Assembly: GCA_018873245.2 (NCBI GenBank)
Contig: JAEMBT020000008.1
Span: forward strand, 8,338,238-8,402,237
Reading direction: 5' to 3'
Length of the DNA: 64,000 bases
Origin: Archegozetes longisetosus
Taxonomy: Eukaryota > Arthropoda > Arachnida > Sarcoptiformes > Trhypochthoniidae
Numbering within the stretch: the stretch's first letter is position 1; every line of letters begins with the position of its first letter. Shown here piece after piece: positions 1 to 12,586 of this stretch. The notes below the pieces were generated by a model, which was not told the origin of the DNA, searched no databases, and worked only from the letters and a program-made list of their open reading frames with translations. A program made the translations under genes and the position numbers.

Positions 1-266
1 GCTAAACTCAGTGGAGTTTTTTCATCCTTGTCACGTGCATTAACATTTGCATTATTGTTCAATAAAATTTCAGAAATTTCATTATCACCATTTTTTACTG
101 CTATGTGTAGAGGTGTATTATGATTATCATCTTTACTATTTATAATATAATCTTTAGCACTAATTGCCTTTTTAATATAGTTTCTAACCTCGTGGACATT
201 GTTCTCTTTAATAGCGGTGAATAATCCTTTCTTTAAATTCTCAATATTTGTTTCAGTTGTGGTCAT
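1..266 (-). CDS. Ankyrin-repeat protein, 5' part, cut by window edge
   Basis: An open frame starts at an ATG at 266 and is still open at base 1, so only the N-terminal 88 residues are visible. After a polar leader, residues about 45-80 form one clear ankyrin repeat containing NTPLHIAVKNGDNEISEILL followed by NNANVNARD, and a second repeat begins with EKTPLSLA at the edge. Ankyrin repeats are protein-binding scaffolds, and the partner cannot be told from this piece. A TATA-like element lies about 75 bases upstream, which supports this ATG. No signal peptide is visible. Ankyrin genes are expanded in many arthropods and in their endosymbionts. The AT-rich context and nearby transposons argue for a host gene, but an endosymbiont origin cannot be excluded. 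The remaining repeats should lie to the left of the window. Confidence 0.72.
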   Translation of the reverse strand, partial: MTTTETNIENLKKGLFTAIKENNVHEVRNYIKKAISAKDYIINSKDDNHNTPLHIAVKNGDNEISEILLNNNANVNARDKDEKTPLSL

Positions 267-339
267 CTTGACCTTCGACTTATGTTGATTTATCGATGCT
301 TTTTGCCAGCTTTATTGTTATTACGTTGGTATTAACTCC

Positions 340-347
340 TATTTATA
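340..347 (-). promoter_or_regulatory. TATA-box-like element of the ankyrin gene
   Basis: On the minus strand the sequence reads TATAAATA, about 75 bases before the ATG at 266. This is a reasonable spacing for a short 5' UTR. It is supported only by motif and position. Confidence 0.35.
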
Positions 348-1009
348 AAGTAAAAATATTTTTATTTATTGACATTATATCTTTATTTTTCAAATAGTTA
401 ATATTTCAATCGGGCTATTTTTATATGAAAAAAGTTAACACATTATAAAAGTTATCTGTAAGCTGTTTTATACGTTAAACATTTCGATTAGATTGATTTC
501 TTCCGTACTATAATAAAAGTGGATGCCAAGAAATGGCCTAATTAGATTCCCAATATATTCCGATCTCGAAATGCGAGTAGTCTAAATATATAAATTTTTT
601 TCACCTAGGTTACAGCGGTCACGAGATATTGACATTTTCGACCACAAAAGTGACCTTTAGACCAAAAGGATATGAAAGAATTAAGAGTAAATCACGAACA
701 CATAGTGTTTCCTTACAAATAAGATTTGATATTTTTATAACTGTTCTATTGTAAAACTTAGATAGGTATATAATGCATCAAATTAAATCTAAAGAAATTT
801 ATCTAATGTCAAGATATTGACGATTGTTTAATACAATAATAAATTCGATTGGAAAGAGACTGATAAACATTTTAAATTAAAGTTGAATCTTGGTTAACTA
901 TGCTGACTTTAATTTCAATGTATCGTTATAACTATTGAATATTTTCTAATTTGTAGGCGTAAACCTTATCTTTCAACTATCTCTAAAGGAAAAAATCAGC
1001 ATAAATAAG
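348..1009. other. Non-coding AT-rich stretch
   Basis: No open frame, repeat pair or RNA gene was recognised here. Confidence 0.4.
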
Positions 1010-1594
1010 ATCAGGGGATCGCGCTGGCCATGGAATGTTCCGCCAAGACTAATGAATTCATTACCGAAATGTTTTTCCATTGAGTTTAGACTCTTAATGC
1101 GATGTGAGGCCGAGCATTATCATGTTGAAAGCATACGTCATTCTTTTTAATCATATCATTGCATTCTAATTGTTTATAGAACGACTGAAGGCAGTTATCA
1201 GTATATGAATATTGAGTAACTGGATTTCGGGGATAAAAATAGAGTCCAATTACTCAGTAAATTGAAACACAAACCCATACTATCACTTTTTATTAATTGT
1301 TCGCTTTATATGAACGATATGTAGATTTTCTCCTCACCAATATATCGAGTTCCATCAATTATCACAGCCGTCAATACATAAAGTCGTCTTATCTGACATC
1401 AAAACATTACTCAAGAAATTTTCATTTTCATTAAGTTTAGACAAAATCCATTCACAAAACTGAATTCGATGCTTAAGATCAAACTTTAAAATGATGCTAT
1501 AGGGATGAAACTTGAGAATGTTGAGAGCTTTTCTCACTGATGTGTATGAAATGTCACTATTATTTGCCCTCAACTGAGATTCAGCTCTGTTCAA
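1010..1594 (-). pseudogene. Decayed IS630/Tc1/mariner-type transposase
   Basis: A 79-codon open piece (1594 down to 1355) has the linker of mariner-like transposases: AESQLRANN, then SVRKALNILKFHPY, then QFCEWILSKLNENENFL, where the first catalytic Asp is expected soon after (MSDKTTL). Further along the strand the second catalytic region is still legible as QHDNARPH near 1100, and a WPARSPDL motif close to 1020 gives the third, but stops and frameshifts separate them. The element is dead. No terminal repeats were identified. Confidence 0.6.
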
Positions 1595-2511
1595 AGTATT
1601 AGAATTCTATTTATACAGAGATTTCAATTTTTTTAAGTTTTCATCCGTTAATGTGATTTTGTTGTGAATAATAAGCGATTTTCTCAAGTCGTCTACTCTA
1701 TTGTGTGTAGTGTGCTTGCAAATTGTTATAAATTTTGTAAATCGTCTCATAACTTTAATTGAAGATTTAAGTTTATGATAACTCAATGCAATAAACGCTG
1801 TTCATTTTTCTTTTTGTTTTAAATGCATTGACAAACTCGAGTAACTTCATCGAAATTCGAATTCGCTTAACTACCCACAAAATTTTATTTATAAGCTTTA
1901 AAATGACGTCCTATTTAATGAAGTAAGTTTGCTAACACAAAAGTTATAAGTATCTTAATCCTCTATTTACAACGAACCACCCTAAATATAACCTTAGATA
2001 CTTGAAGACCAAATAACTTTGTTAACTTTTTTCTTTTGGTTATTCATATTTCAGTACTTTATAGTCAGTAAACGAGTTTTAACTGTAGAAAAGGAAAAAA
2101 AATCTGCCTCGTTTTTTCTTTAACTGTACAACAACCGACGGTTCTCTGGCCACTTTTGCACTGACAAAAGCACCCGAAAATGACTGAAAATGTTCTGTAA
2201 TTTAAATAAAAATTAAAGGATTTAAGTTTCAGATGTTTCTAGGGCTGAAATGCATTGTCTGCTATTATATGATTCATTTTAATTAACTATACAAGATTAA
2301 GTAATAGTAACAAAAAATATCAGAATTTCACCGAAAAGTGAATTTAGATTATGATTAATGCAGTTTGTAATAGATAACCTGAAACTATCCATCCCATCAC
2401 TCGAAGTTACTCTCTGCTTTCAAGTACCAATTAACTACATGCACACATTCTCTCAGCAAAAATTGAACACCAGTCCTCGCTCAAAGATATAACTTCATGA
2501 CAACAGTTGAC
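1595..2511. other. Unassigned AT-rich DNA
   Basis: The first 200 bases may be the decayed N-terminal part of the adjoining mariner-like transposase. Nothing else is recognisable. Confidence 0.35.
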
Positions 2512-2640
2512 CATCACTACAGATATGGACCTCAACCAGTTCTCGAAAACGAATCAACAAAGACATGCTGGGATAGACCAGTCATTACAGATCGAACATT
2601 CATCGTCAATAAACCAGATATAATCATACTATCAGATTAG
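2512..2640 (+). pseudogene. Non-LTR retrotransposon fragment (C-terminal region)
   Basis: One frame reads YRYGPQPVLENE, then CWDRPVITDRT, then NKPDIIILSD before a TAG stop. This pattern (a Trp-Asp-x-Pro, a TDRT and a KPDI block) is the one seen after the reverse transcriptase in arthropod non-LTR retrotransposons. Only about 43 codons survive and there is no start. The assignment is by motif only. Confidence 0.45.
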
Positions 2641-3302
2641 TTCAAAAGAGTTCCAAATCGAATTTTTAAAAAATTGACTTAATGGATTCTCATACCAAAA
2701 CATGAGCCTCATAATTCTATCAATTCAGTTCAATCTGGTTATGCCACATTAGATGAAATTATAATCACTGAAAAAAAGATACAATTTCTACTGCTTCTTC
2801 ATTCACTTTTAAGCACTATAAATGAGGAGATTTGCCTCCATTAAAATATCTTATTCTCACAATCAGTAATGGGATCAAACATTGATGTGATTTTTCTACA
2901 TGATATAACTTTTCTATATAGAACTTTCTAGTGCTAACACAACGATATATAAAATCAATAAAACAGCAGGCAAATTTATTGAATTTTTATCTGAAAATCG
3001 ACCGATTTTTCTGAACAGTACTGACAAACCGACTTTACCAAGTGGATATGGAGAATCTATAATAGACTTAACAACTTCTAATCAAACCTATTGACATATG
3101 AACGATACGAAAGCAAAAATATAGAATCAAATTCAGATCATTGTTATAACAGTTTCTCAATAAATACTGAAAATAATACTAATCACAGCAGCTTAACCAA
3201 CAGCCTTGATTACAATCCATTAATTCATGTCAGTAAAAAAATACTGTTAAATAAAAGCCGATTGAATTCACTTCAAACAACTAGTAGAGCAAATACATTT
3301 GA
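2641..3302. other. Unassigned DNA, possibly more retrotransposon remains
   Basis: A 73-codon open frame near the end (3091-3312) is rich in Asn and Ser and looks like chance AT-rich translation. It runs into the next repeat element. No gene is supported. Confidence 0.35.
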
Positions 3303-3752
3303 TTGGGTCTGACTTTGTTCACTGACAGCCTGTTCACCGACGATCTGTTCACTGATTCAAGGTTTCTTTTATAAAATTCGTCAAATTTTTCATTTCTATT
3401 TCAATCGTTTTGTTAAGTTAGGTTATATTCGGTTATGCTAGATTGTTGGGTTAGATTTTGTTATGTTAGGTCAGGTTTAATGTTTGAACAGATTAAGATG
3501 GATTAGGTTAGGTTGTCATATTATTAGGTGGGGTGAAAAGTAATTGCACGTTCATATCTCCTTAGGTCTCATGTTAGGTTTAGTTCGGTTATGTTAGATT
3601 GTTTTTATGTTGGCATAGGTTAGGATAGATTAGGTTAGGTTACGTTAGCCTCGATTACATATAAAAATCAACTTTTCATATTAAAAGATCTCAGTAAATC
3701 CATTGTCGGTGAATAGATTGTCGGTGAATAGGCTGTCGGCGAAAAGACCCAG
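3303..3752. mobile_element. Foldback/MITE with subterminal TGTTCACYGAC units
   Basis: The left end (GGGTCTGACTTTGTTCACTG onward, about 50 bases) recurs inverted at the right end near 3699-3752. Both arms contain two or three short direct copies of a TGTTCACCGAC-like unit. There is no coding capacity, and the centre carries TTAGG-like motifs. Confidence 0.6.
3412..3652. repeat. Degenerate TTAGG/TTAGGTT-like tracts
   Basis: Repeated GGTTAGGTTA-type words, often interrupted, resemble the arthropod telomeric unit TTAGG. They lie inside the foldback element, so they are more likely element sequence than an old telomere. Similar short tracts occur near 17,430 and 62,670. Confidence 0.4.
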
Positions 3753-4779
3753 ATCCCTCTTGGTAATTTCGGAAACGAAGACGAAAATAGACTAAAAAGT
3801 TAGGCACTGAGTTCACTGTACTCTACGAAAATCGAGAAATATATTTCTCAAAGTATGGGAATTTGAATCTTATGTTCAGTTTTTCAATAAGCACTGCTGT
3901 CTATTAGAGTCGCTAAAATGATTAAACACTATATTTTGGATCAATAACATAAACAGTTCTACAATATGTCGAATCGGCTAAATGCTTGATTTAGCTTCAG
4001 TTAATAAAAATGAAATCATTTCAAGTGACTTAAGTCCTATTTTATTTCAGAAGCAAACAATTTGTGTCCATTGCTATTCTAAATTAAAAACTTAGTTAAA
4101 CATATAGGAAGTTCGATTGAAATTAGAGTATGGTATAATTTCTTGGGTCTCAAAGAATATTTTTATTGATTTAGTCCCAACAGTTGACCTTTAATTTCCA
4201 AAAGCTTATGTTTTAATATTTACCGAAGATAAATATTGTATAACTAGATTTGTAAAATAAATTTGAGATTTAAAGCTTTCAATTATTGAACTGTTATCCC
4301 AATTTAATGCATTTTACTGAATTTGTGTACAAGTAAACAATTAATGACTAAATTTCCTTCTCTATTATAAGAAATCCGAGAATTCTCGAGTCTCGGAGCC
4401 AAAATATTTTTGAGACTCGAGAAGTTCATTTCTCAAAAATGTCATGCTCTAATTCAAATAGACTTTGTTAGGATTAAAGATCACTCAAATGTAGTTGCAA
4501 ATGAAGAGCAAATCATTTACCTAGAGAAGTATTAAGCTAGATTTAAGTCAATCAGTATGTAATTTATTTCGGCTCTCACCCCCAAAAAATTCAGGAATCC
4601 ATCACTATATGAATGGAATTAGGAATGAAGTTCTCATCAAAAACAATGCAAAAAAAATCTTTTCATCAATTTATGACAGATTAAAAGCCAAAAACTCTAA
4701 ACCAAACTACATCAGAACTCAATTTATCTGAAGTCAAGGATATTTTAAATCATATTTAGTGCGATTCGACATATCCAAT
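3753..4779. other. Unassigned AT-rich DNA
   Basis: It contains a short palindromic patch with GAATTCTCGAGTCTCGG and GAGACTCGAG words around 4380-4430. No gene was seen. Confidence 0.35.
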
Positions 4780-4979
4780 CATTATTTATATGAATGTAAG
4801 AAAGCTGTCGAAATAACACTTCACTTGTTATGAGAATGCGATAAATATATGAATCAAAGACAACTTAATAATGAAGTCAAAAAGCTAGGCTTTAATTGGT
4901 CCATAAATCTAAAGTTATTAATACAAAACACAATCATTTTTAGAGTGTTTATGAACACAAAACACAGCTCTATATTATA
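4780..4979 (+). pseudogene. Non-LTR retrotransposon 3' end (zinc-binding region)
   Basis: A frame with a single stop reads YLYECKKAVEITLHLL, stop, ECDKYMNQRQLNNEVKKLGF, then NWSINLKLL. The spaced Cys, His and Cys followed by an aromatic- and Lys-rich tail fit the zf-RVT segment at the C terminus of arthropod non-LTR retrotransposons. It may come from the same kind of element as the fragment at 2.5 kb. Confidence 0.42.
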
Positions 4980-5356
4980 AATCATTTTTTAATAAGTTGT
5001 ATATATGGCAAAATATTATCGTTAAAACTTTCAAAACAGTATAAAAAGTTTATAAAGAACTTGTGTGGAGTACAAACTAAACCAATTTTACTAAAAAATA
5101 GAGGCAGAGTAAGAAATACACTGCTTTGAAAAGGAATCCAAATCTAGGATTCAAAGACTAGACAAAATTGACTGAAAACTAAAGTAAATGTAAACTATTT
5201 TTTCAGTTATCTCTTTTCCGAATACTTTATATAATTACTTATTTAAGAAATTATTTTAATAACATTTGTTTTATTGTCAGAAAAGTGAAGCCAACGATCA
5301 TAAAAAATAAAACTCGAGTCAAAACTGAAACGAATCTAGTTTCAAATAAAATATTA
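4980..5356. other. Unassigned AT-rich DNA
   Basis: No feature was recognised. Confidence 0.35.
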
Positions 5357-5920
5357 AGGTGGGTTTAGACGATGAAACTTAAGTTTCATGGTTTCAGAAA
5401 CTAAAGTTTTCAATCAGGTTAAAAGATTTCCAAAAAGATTGGAAACTGAAACTTAGAGTTTACACAATGCAATCAGTTTTTGAAACTTCACTTCGTAATA
5501 ATCAACAAAATTCAAGTACTGTATTAAACATTTGTAATGCGAGCTTTAAAGAGCAGTTTAAAAGTGAATATATTTTGTGTTATTGGTTAACTTTTACAAT
5601 TATTATCTCTGGAATTTTCTCTAAACTGTTCAATTAATTGTTCCTGTTGCGATAAAACAATTTTTAACATTAATAGATTTTATTTAATATTGTATTTGTT
5701 TATATCTGTGATGTAAATGTCAGACTATGATGTGCTTGAGGTTAAAGGTGTGCTATTCAGTTCACATGGCTGGAAGAACACTTTTGATTGGAAGTTGCGA
5801 TGAAACACGTTTCAAGTTTCAAAAACTTTTGAAACGTTACGTTTAGACAACGAAACTAGTTTCAGAAATCAAAATTGCTAAAACTATGAAACATAAAGTT
5901 TCGTCGTCTAAACCCATCTT
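5357..5920. mobile_element. MITE with TA target duplication
   Basis: Terminal inverted repeats begin GGTGGGTTTAGACGATGAAA on the left and end TTTCGTCGTCTAAACCCATC on the right. TA dinucleotides flank both ends, and several further GAAACTT/AAGTTTC words lie inside. It is non-coding and about 564 bp long. The TA flanks suggest a Tc1/mariner-mobilised element. Confidence 0.65.
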
Positions 5921-5929
5921 TAGAAATGT

Positions 5930-8060
5930 TATTTATTGTAATTGATTTGTAAATTTCATTGAGTCATAAAATCAATTTTAAACAAATTCATAAAATATGG
6001 CGAACTTTGTTTTATTAACCCTCAAAACTTCAGCTTATCGTTAGCTATAATGAGTTAACTCCAAATCTGACAACTGACCAAAAATGTTGGCCCTTTCGTA
6101 CGTCGCCAACAGTTTGTATATAAATATAGACAAACAGTTATATATTGAAAAACAGACTAAAGTAGTTCAAATCAAACACATCTAATACTATTTTTGTCGA
6201 CTTCAAAATCAACGCTTTTCTCTGACTCTTATTTATAATTAAATTACAAAATATTAGATAAGAGCCTATCATTTATAAGTAATAAGTAGGAATGTGCAGA
6301 GGCGGTTTTTACCGAAAATTTTAGATTAGTCCGAATGCTTTTAAAGTTACATATACACAATTTAATATTAAATAAGCATAATTAACACTAACTATTTTTC
6401 CCGTTTTTTCCCGAATCTGTCTGTTTCTCATCGAATTCCGGAAAATACTTCTTTCTTTCCGAAATTACCGAATATTACCTTTAATTTTGTAAAATTAACC
6501 TAAATTCTCGACCATGATCCGCACTTTGAAATTTATCGAAATTTTAAACTTTTGTAATTCCACGTATAGTCAGAACCTATAAAGCTGAGTACTTAAAATA
6601 TAATACGCAGTTCATCAGATTGATTGTTATGCCTAGGAGACTAGTTATCTTTATTCATAACTACTAATGAATTAAAACAAATGCTATTATCTTTATTCAA
6701 AACTAAACGATAGTTCAAATGAAGTAATAACAAGTGAAGTGTAAACTTGACATTAAAGCTTGCATTACCTACGATATGCCTAATTTTACATAGAATTTTA
6801 TTCCCGAATTTAATTAATTTTTATTCCCTATTAACCGCCGAAATTTCCTTGTTTTATAGCCGTCACTGCACGTTCCTAGTAATAAGAGTTAAAACTCTAA
6901 CCCCAGAAATAAAATTTATTTTAATCATAACTTAAAGTCTTGAAAACAAGGCTTACCTCACACTCAAAGTTAATGATCAGAGACTTGAATATCAATTAAA
7001 TATAAAATCAACTGAGATATTAATCAAAACAACCCTTAATTAAATATCACTTAACAAAGTCGCAGGAAAAAAGTTAAGTTTTGAAGTTTTCAATATTTCA
7101 GTTCAAATTTGACAATAAAATGAACTAATCAACGATTTTCATAATCCGATAAATGAATTGACAAATACGAACAAAATATATTTCAAGTTTTAGTATTAGC
7201 CAGAATTGAGCACAAAGTAAATGTTAACATGAATAAGATCTGTGAACAAGCATTTATTGAATTATGATAAGCAGAAATTAAACAGAAATTTGATTTCAAA
7301 ATATCTTATGACATGTTTTCTGGTTTATTGCAAATCGACCTTCAATTGAGAGTCAAATCGTAAACACCATTTGTATAGTGAAGTCACTCTGACTAACATC
7401 GAACAGTCTTACTAATGAAATGACTTAATCTCGCGATTTAGTTATTGAAGCAGTGTCGTCATTCCAATCTATTAACAACTAGCTTCATTCAATCGTCAAT
7501 TTTTGAAATATAAAACTATAATTATAAGCTATTTTAAATGACGATATTTAAGATATACCTGTTTTACTTAGGAAAAAGTAGTTAAATGTTATCGTTGGAA
7601 AGTTGAATCATATTTTAATAAAATTTATTATTAATGAAGTGGCTCATTCAGATCAATTAATAAAAGTCAAATTTAAATTACATTTTAACGACCCCTTCTA
7701 TCGAACCGGTGCGAACCGGTCGAATTAGACGATTTTATTTAACTGATAGAAAGTTCATTAGAAATAAACCTTAACTGATTTTCAAGTCAAGGATTTATTG
7801 GATTTCAAAGATTTTACATTAAATTTTGAATCAATGCCAAGAAGTGTAGACTTTGTCTGCACATGTTTATGCTTTGAATAATTTGGTTGAATTGGTTTTA
7901 GAAAAAAGCTTTTCTTGTTGTTAAAGCTGAAATTACAATTTTGTTAGCAATTGAGTATGAAGTGAAGAACAGATTAATTTAAAAATTAATGCAAGCTATT
8001 AACTGATTAACGACATAGGTGTTTAATACTCAACCCTTATGTGAATTAACTGAAGTATAA
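5930..8060. repeat. 2.1-kb segmental tandem duplication, copy 1
   Basis: This stretch is repeated with moderate divergence at 8,225-10,833 in the same orientation. Shared landmarks include ATGGCGAACTTTGTT, TTATCGTTAGCTATAATGAG, TTCGTACGTCGCCAACAG and CAATGCCAAGAAG. Copy 1 is longer by the MITE at 6,287-6,878. No gene was recognised in either copy. Confidence 0.75.
6287..6878. mobile_element. hAT-type MITE inserted in duplication copy 1
   Basis: The element starts TAGGAATGTGCAGAGGCGG and ends CCGTCACTGCACGTTCCTA. A perfect 8-bp target duplication GTAATAAG lies at 6,279-6,286 and 6,879-6,886. It is absent from the second copy of the duplication, so it inserted after the duplication. It has no transposase. 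Confidence 0.75.
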
Positions 8061-9274
8061 CCAAATCTTTATTACTGAATATGAAAATACATTTAAAGAC
8101 TATATTTTAACAAACAATTATTGTGATATTTGATTCTAATCAGAAATATTCATTTTCTCACGACCAGGACTGCTACCTTTTTTACACCAAAATAATATCA
8201 AAGGGGGATCAATGAAATTATTTCAGTTACTTATTTGTTGTAATTGTAACTGATTTGTAAACCTCTTTGGGTCGTAAAATCAAGTTTAAATAATTTCATA
8301 AATTATGGCGAACTTTGTTTCCTTAATCCTCTAAACTTGTGCTTATCGTTAGCTATAATGAGTTAACTCCAACTCTCACAACTGACCAAAAATGTCGGCC
8401 TTTTCGTACGTCGCCAACAGTTTGTATATAAATATAAGCAAACAGTTATATATTTAAAAAGCAGACTAAAAGTAACTCAAATCAAACACATTTAATATTA
8501 TTTTTATCGACTTCAAAATCAATAACACTTTTCTCTAACTCTTATTTATAATTAAATTACAAAATATTATATAAGAGCAAATCATTTATAAGTAGATTTA
8601 AAACTCAATCCCCAAAATTAACTTTGAGTGTGAGGTAAGCCTTGTTTTCAAGCCATTAAGTTATAAAAATAAGTTTATGATCAGAGACTTGAATATCAGT
8701 TAAATATAAAATCAACTGAGATATTAACGAAAAAGCTCTTAGTTAAATATCACTTAACAAAGTCGTAGGAAAAAAGTTAAGTTTTGAAGTTTTCAATATT
8801 TCAGTTCAAATTTGACAAAATAAACTTATCAACGACTTTCATAATGCGATAAATGAATTGACAAATACGTACAAAATGTATTTATAGTTTTTGGTATTAA
8901 CCAAAATTGAGCACAAAATAAATGTTAACAAGAATAAGATCTGTGGAATAAAAATTTGTTAAATTATAATAAGCAGAAATATTTCAAAATATCTTATCAC
9001 ATGTTTCTAGGTTTATTGCAAATCGACCTTCAATTGAGAATCAAATCGTATACAACATTACTAAAGTGAAGTCACTCTGACTAACCTCAAACCAGTCTTT
9101 CTAATGAAATGACTTAATCTTGCGTTTTAGTTATTGAAGCAGTGGTGTCAATCCAATCTAGTAACAACCGGTTTCCTTCAATCACCAATTTTTTTAATAT
9201 AAAACTATAATTATAAGCAATTTAAATGATGATATTTGAGATATACCTGTTTTACTTAGGAAAGGTAGCTAAAT

Positions 9275-9819
9275 AAATGTTACGTGCGATTTGCTTTCGG
9301 GGGCGAAGAATAACATTCGTGAACCACATGTAACGTCTGTGTTGGGGTTTTAGGCCGGGATCGAGTCTATTACGTTGTTAGCTACTCAATACAGTAAACC
9401 CTCGACATTTGAACAATTAATAAAATTTTTAAAATTATTTAATTCACTGAACATTACGCAAACAATATAATTATCACAAATATTAAGTTTAATTATTTTA
9501 CACGTTAGAAGTTGTGTCGGCTATTCATAAGATCGTACATAATAAAAAAAACCCCTTTTGACAAAAGGTAATACTTTTATTTATATAACAATCTTCGACA
9601 ATTATTATAGCCCGTATGCACACACGTGCTTAAACGGATTCAAGTATAAACTAGGTTTAAATACGAGCGTGCATACGGGCCTAAAAGTTTATTGAATTAA
9701 GTAATTGATTTTTGAAGTCAATGGCAGGTCCTAATAGTTTGTTTTTATAGTTTAGGAAAAGTTTACGGAATAGCATAGAACTAAATTCTATACTATTGCG
9801 TAAAACTTTTCATTACATA
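9275..9819. other. Inserted DNA with two strong hairpins
   Basis: The first 110 bases are GC-richer (TTACGTGCGATTTGC, then GGCGAAGAATAACATTCG) and could be an LTR fragment, but no partner LTR was found. A hairpin at about 9,609-9,681 has arms AGCCCGTATGCAC and GTGCATACGGGC. A second, at about 9,753-9,811, has arms GAAAAGTTTACGGAATAGC and TACTATTGCGTAAAACTTTTC. Confidence 0.45.
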
Positions 9820-10351
9820 CGTGGGTGATTCAAAAATTTTCTCCCTGATATATAAGCGATCGAAATATAAATATAAAATTATCTTAAATTAAAACCATAA
9901 CGTTGCATAAGTTTATAGGCTAAAGCACAGATCAATTGAAGCATTCATGCAGACATTTATAGTTGATTAGTTGATATGATCTCGACTGAGAATCCACTCA
10001 CGTCAATCTATCATAAAGACCTAAAATTTTCACTACTTTTGGATTTACGATTTAAAATAATATTTATTATGAAATAAAAGATTTTTTATCACATTATTTT
10101 TATAATATTAATCATTTTGAATTGTAAAACTATGAGCAGAGAAAATTTTTGAACTTGATAGTAGATAAATATGGGCGAATTGTCAATCAAGTATAGATCA
10201 ACAAATCAACTATAAATATCTGTGTGCATGCTGCAATTGATCTGTGCTTTAGCCTATAAACTTATGCAACGTTATGGCTTAAATTTAAGATAACTTTATA
10301 TTTATAGTTCGATCGCTCATATATCAGAGAAAACCTTTTGAATCAACCATG
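9820..10351. mobile_element. Foldback element with long inverted arms
   Basis: The arms of about 180 bp start GTGGGTGATTCAAAAATTTT and end CCTTTTGAATCAACCAT. Inside, TTGCATAAGTTTATAGGC on the left is matched inverted by GCCTATAAACTTATGCAA on the right. It is non-coding and interrupts duplication copy 2. Confidence 0.68.
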
Positions 10352-10834
10352 TATATCAATGTTATCATTGGAAAGTTGAATCATATTTTAATAAAATTTA
10401 ATGTTAATAAAGTAGCTCTCATTCAAATCAGTTAATAAAAGTCAAATTTAAATTACATTATTAACAACTCATTCTGCCGAACCGGTGGGAACTGGTTGAA
10501 TGACACGACTGTATTCAACTGATAGAAAATTCATTAAAAACAAACCTTAACTGATTTCAAGTCAAGGATTTATTGGATTTTTAAAGATCTTACATCAAAT
10601 TTTGAATCAATGCCAAGAAGCGTAGACTTTGTCTGTATTTATGATTTGAATAATTTGGTCAAATTGATTTTAGAAAAAGCCTTTCTTATTGCTAAAACTG
10701 AAATCACAATTTTCTTAACAACTGAGTATCAAATGAAAAACATTAATTCGAAAACTTAATACAAATTATTAATTGAATAACGACACGTGCTTAACACTAA
10801 AACCTTATGTGAACCATTAATTGAAGTATAACCA

Positions 10835-11354
10835 TGTCGGTTGGCTTTTGCTTTTCTGAGAAGCTGGGGAAGCCATTACATATTTATATATTTATTATCA
10901 GCATGACTTGGCAAGCATGAGTCTTAAGTCACGCCCTTCTTCGACAAGTTCTAAGCCGCACCAACCAAACTTTACTTAAATTTTCTTTTAAATATACTGT
11001 TTAAGAATATGCAAACAGTTCTCGAAACTCCTTCTGTGGACGGAGTTATAAATTTTCAAAATTTCGATATTCTAATCGTGAAAAAGGACATAATTTATAT
11101 CGAAATTTGAAAATTTATAACTCTACCTACAGAAGGAATTTCTAAAATCTGTTTGCATATTCTTAAACAGTATATTTAGAAGAAAGTCTAAGAAAATTTT
11201 GGTGGGTGTTTCTTAAAATTTTTTGGAGTGCGAAGCTTAGAAGTGGGTAGGGCTTGGTGTGAGTTTAGACCTTATGCTTGTCAAGTCATGCTGATAATAA
11301 ATATATGGATATGTAATAGCTTCTCCAGCTTCTCGGAAAAGTAAAATCCAACTG
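10835..11354. mobile_element. Foldback/MITE with arms over 150 bp
   Basis: The left arm (GTTGGCTTTTGCTTTTCTGA onward) and right arm (CGGAAAAGTAAAATCCAAC) are inverted copies. So are the internal blocks CATGACTTGGCAAGCATGAG and TGCTTGTCAAGTCATG, and the central ATACTGTTTAAGAATATGCA with its reverse. It is non-coding. Confidence 0.68.
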
Positions 11355-12586
11355 AATATTTCTTCGGGAGAACGCTCGGGAGAAAAGAACCTGTAATTTG
11401 GTGTTATAAGTAGAAGGGGTGGTCTAAGGTCATCAGTAAAGTCATGAAATGTATGTATTCATCCATAAATTATGAGTGAAGTATGCGAGCATTTCGTTCC
11501 CTTTCCTGAATACTGTTATTATAAACAAAAGTTAGCAAAGACATATTTTGTGGACTGACCCACAATAATAACGTGAATCATTGACTGTTTATGTGCTAAA
11601 ACATTGATAAGATGTAAAAGTATTGATATAATTAAGGGGAGACAAACTTTAATCATCTGGCATGTAATATATTGATGAATACATATCTTTCATGGTTTTA
11701 GTCATCAGTATACCCCCTTTGGTGGTCTCATATTATAGCCAGATATAAATTATCTATTGTCTAGAAAATAATGAATTTTTTGTGAGTTTCGTTAATAATT
11801 GAGCCTATGGAAGAACTGAAGTTTTCTAAATCTTTTGACCTCCTATAGCATTCAATATTACGAAAAAACTACTAACATACGAAGGGGAGGGGTTAAAGTT
11901 GATTTTGGGAAAGTATCCTATATAGATTAGACCTTTAACACAGCGAACTGATAATGAAAACTCATCCGTGTATTCTAATAAAATTCAAAGGGCAGTAATA
12001 GTTTTTAAACATTTCCAAGAAAAATTAAATAGAAATCTTTAAAGAACAAAATGAGTTCAAGTTAATTGAAATATAAAATGCACTCACACTATTTTTAAAT
12101 ATTTACTATGAGTTTTATCATAGTTATTTTCCTTAAACAATATAAATGTAAGATATGATTAAGAACCGGAAATTCGATACAAAAAATCAAGAAATGGTGC
12201 AAAGAAAGGTGAAACTTTTTTATAATGAGTGAAAATTAAGCATAAGAATAATACAAAACTAGTCAAAGTATTGATTATTATGACTATATTAAATAACATT
12301 CAACTTTTCCATATTAAAACGATAATACTTGGACGGATTTCTTCGAATCGCCTCGAAATTCGAAGTCGAAAGTTTCGATTTTTGGCTTGAAACCAATAAA
12401 AAATTGTGTATAAGTGAGTTTTCGATGATCTTATTGAAGAAACATAAATGTTCGTATTCTAATATTATATTATGAGAGTGGATTTTCATATAGTGAAATA
12501 AATTTTAGACTAACAATTAACACTCTTTATTAGTATATAGACTGAATGATAATACAAAAAGATTTAAAAGTGTCACTTAGAGTCTA
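11355..12586. other. Unassigned AT-rich DNA
   Basis: No gene was recognised. A 66-codon minus-strand frame at 12,289-12,489 has no family signature. Confidence 0.35.

Larger units (their letters stand above)
8225..10833. repeat. Segmental tandem duplication, copy 2
   Basis: This is the partner of 5,930-8,060. It is enlarged by a 1.1-kb insertion at about 9,275-10,351. A segment of about 45 bp (near 8,622-8,668) is inverted relative to copy 1 (near 6,929-6,981). A foldback element abuts its right end. Confidence 0.72.

Noticed and set aside
1..266. Wolbachia or other endosymbiont origin of the ankyrin gene
   Set aside because: One and a half repeats are not enough to tell. A eukaryotic-looking TATA box and the transposon-rich surroundings favour a host gene.
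3412..3652. Former telomere or interstitial telomere array
   Set aside because: The TTAGG-like words are irregular and lie inside a foldback element with matching ends, so they are more likely part of that element.
12289..12489. Minus-strand 66-codon frame
   Set aside because: No motif and next to a transposon. It is likely chance in AT-rich DNA.
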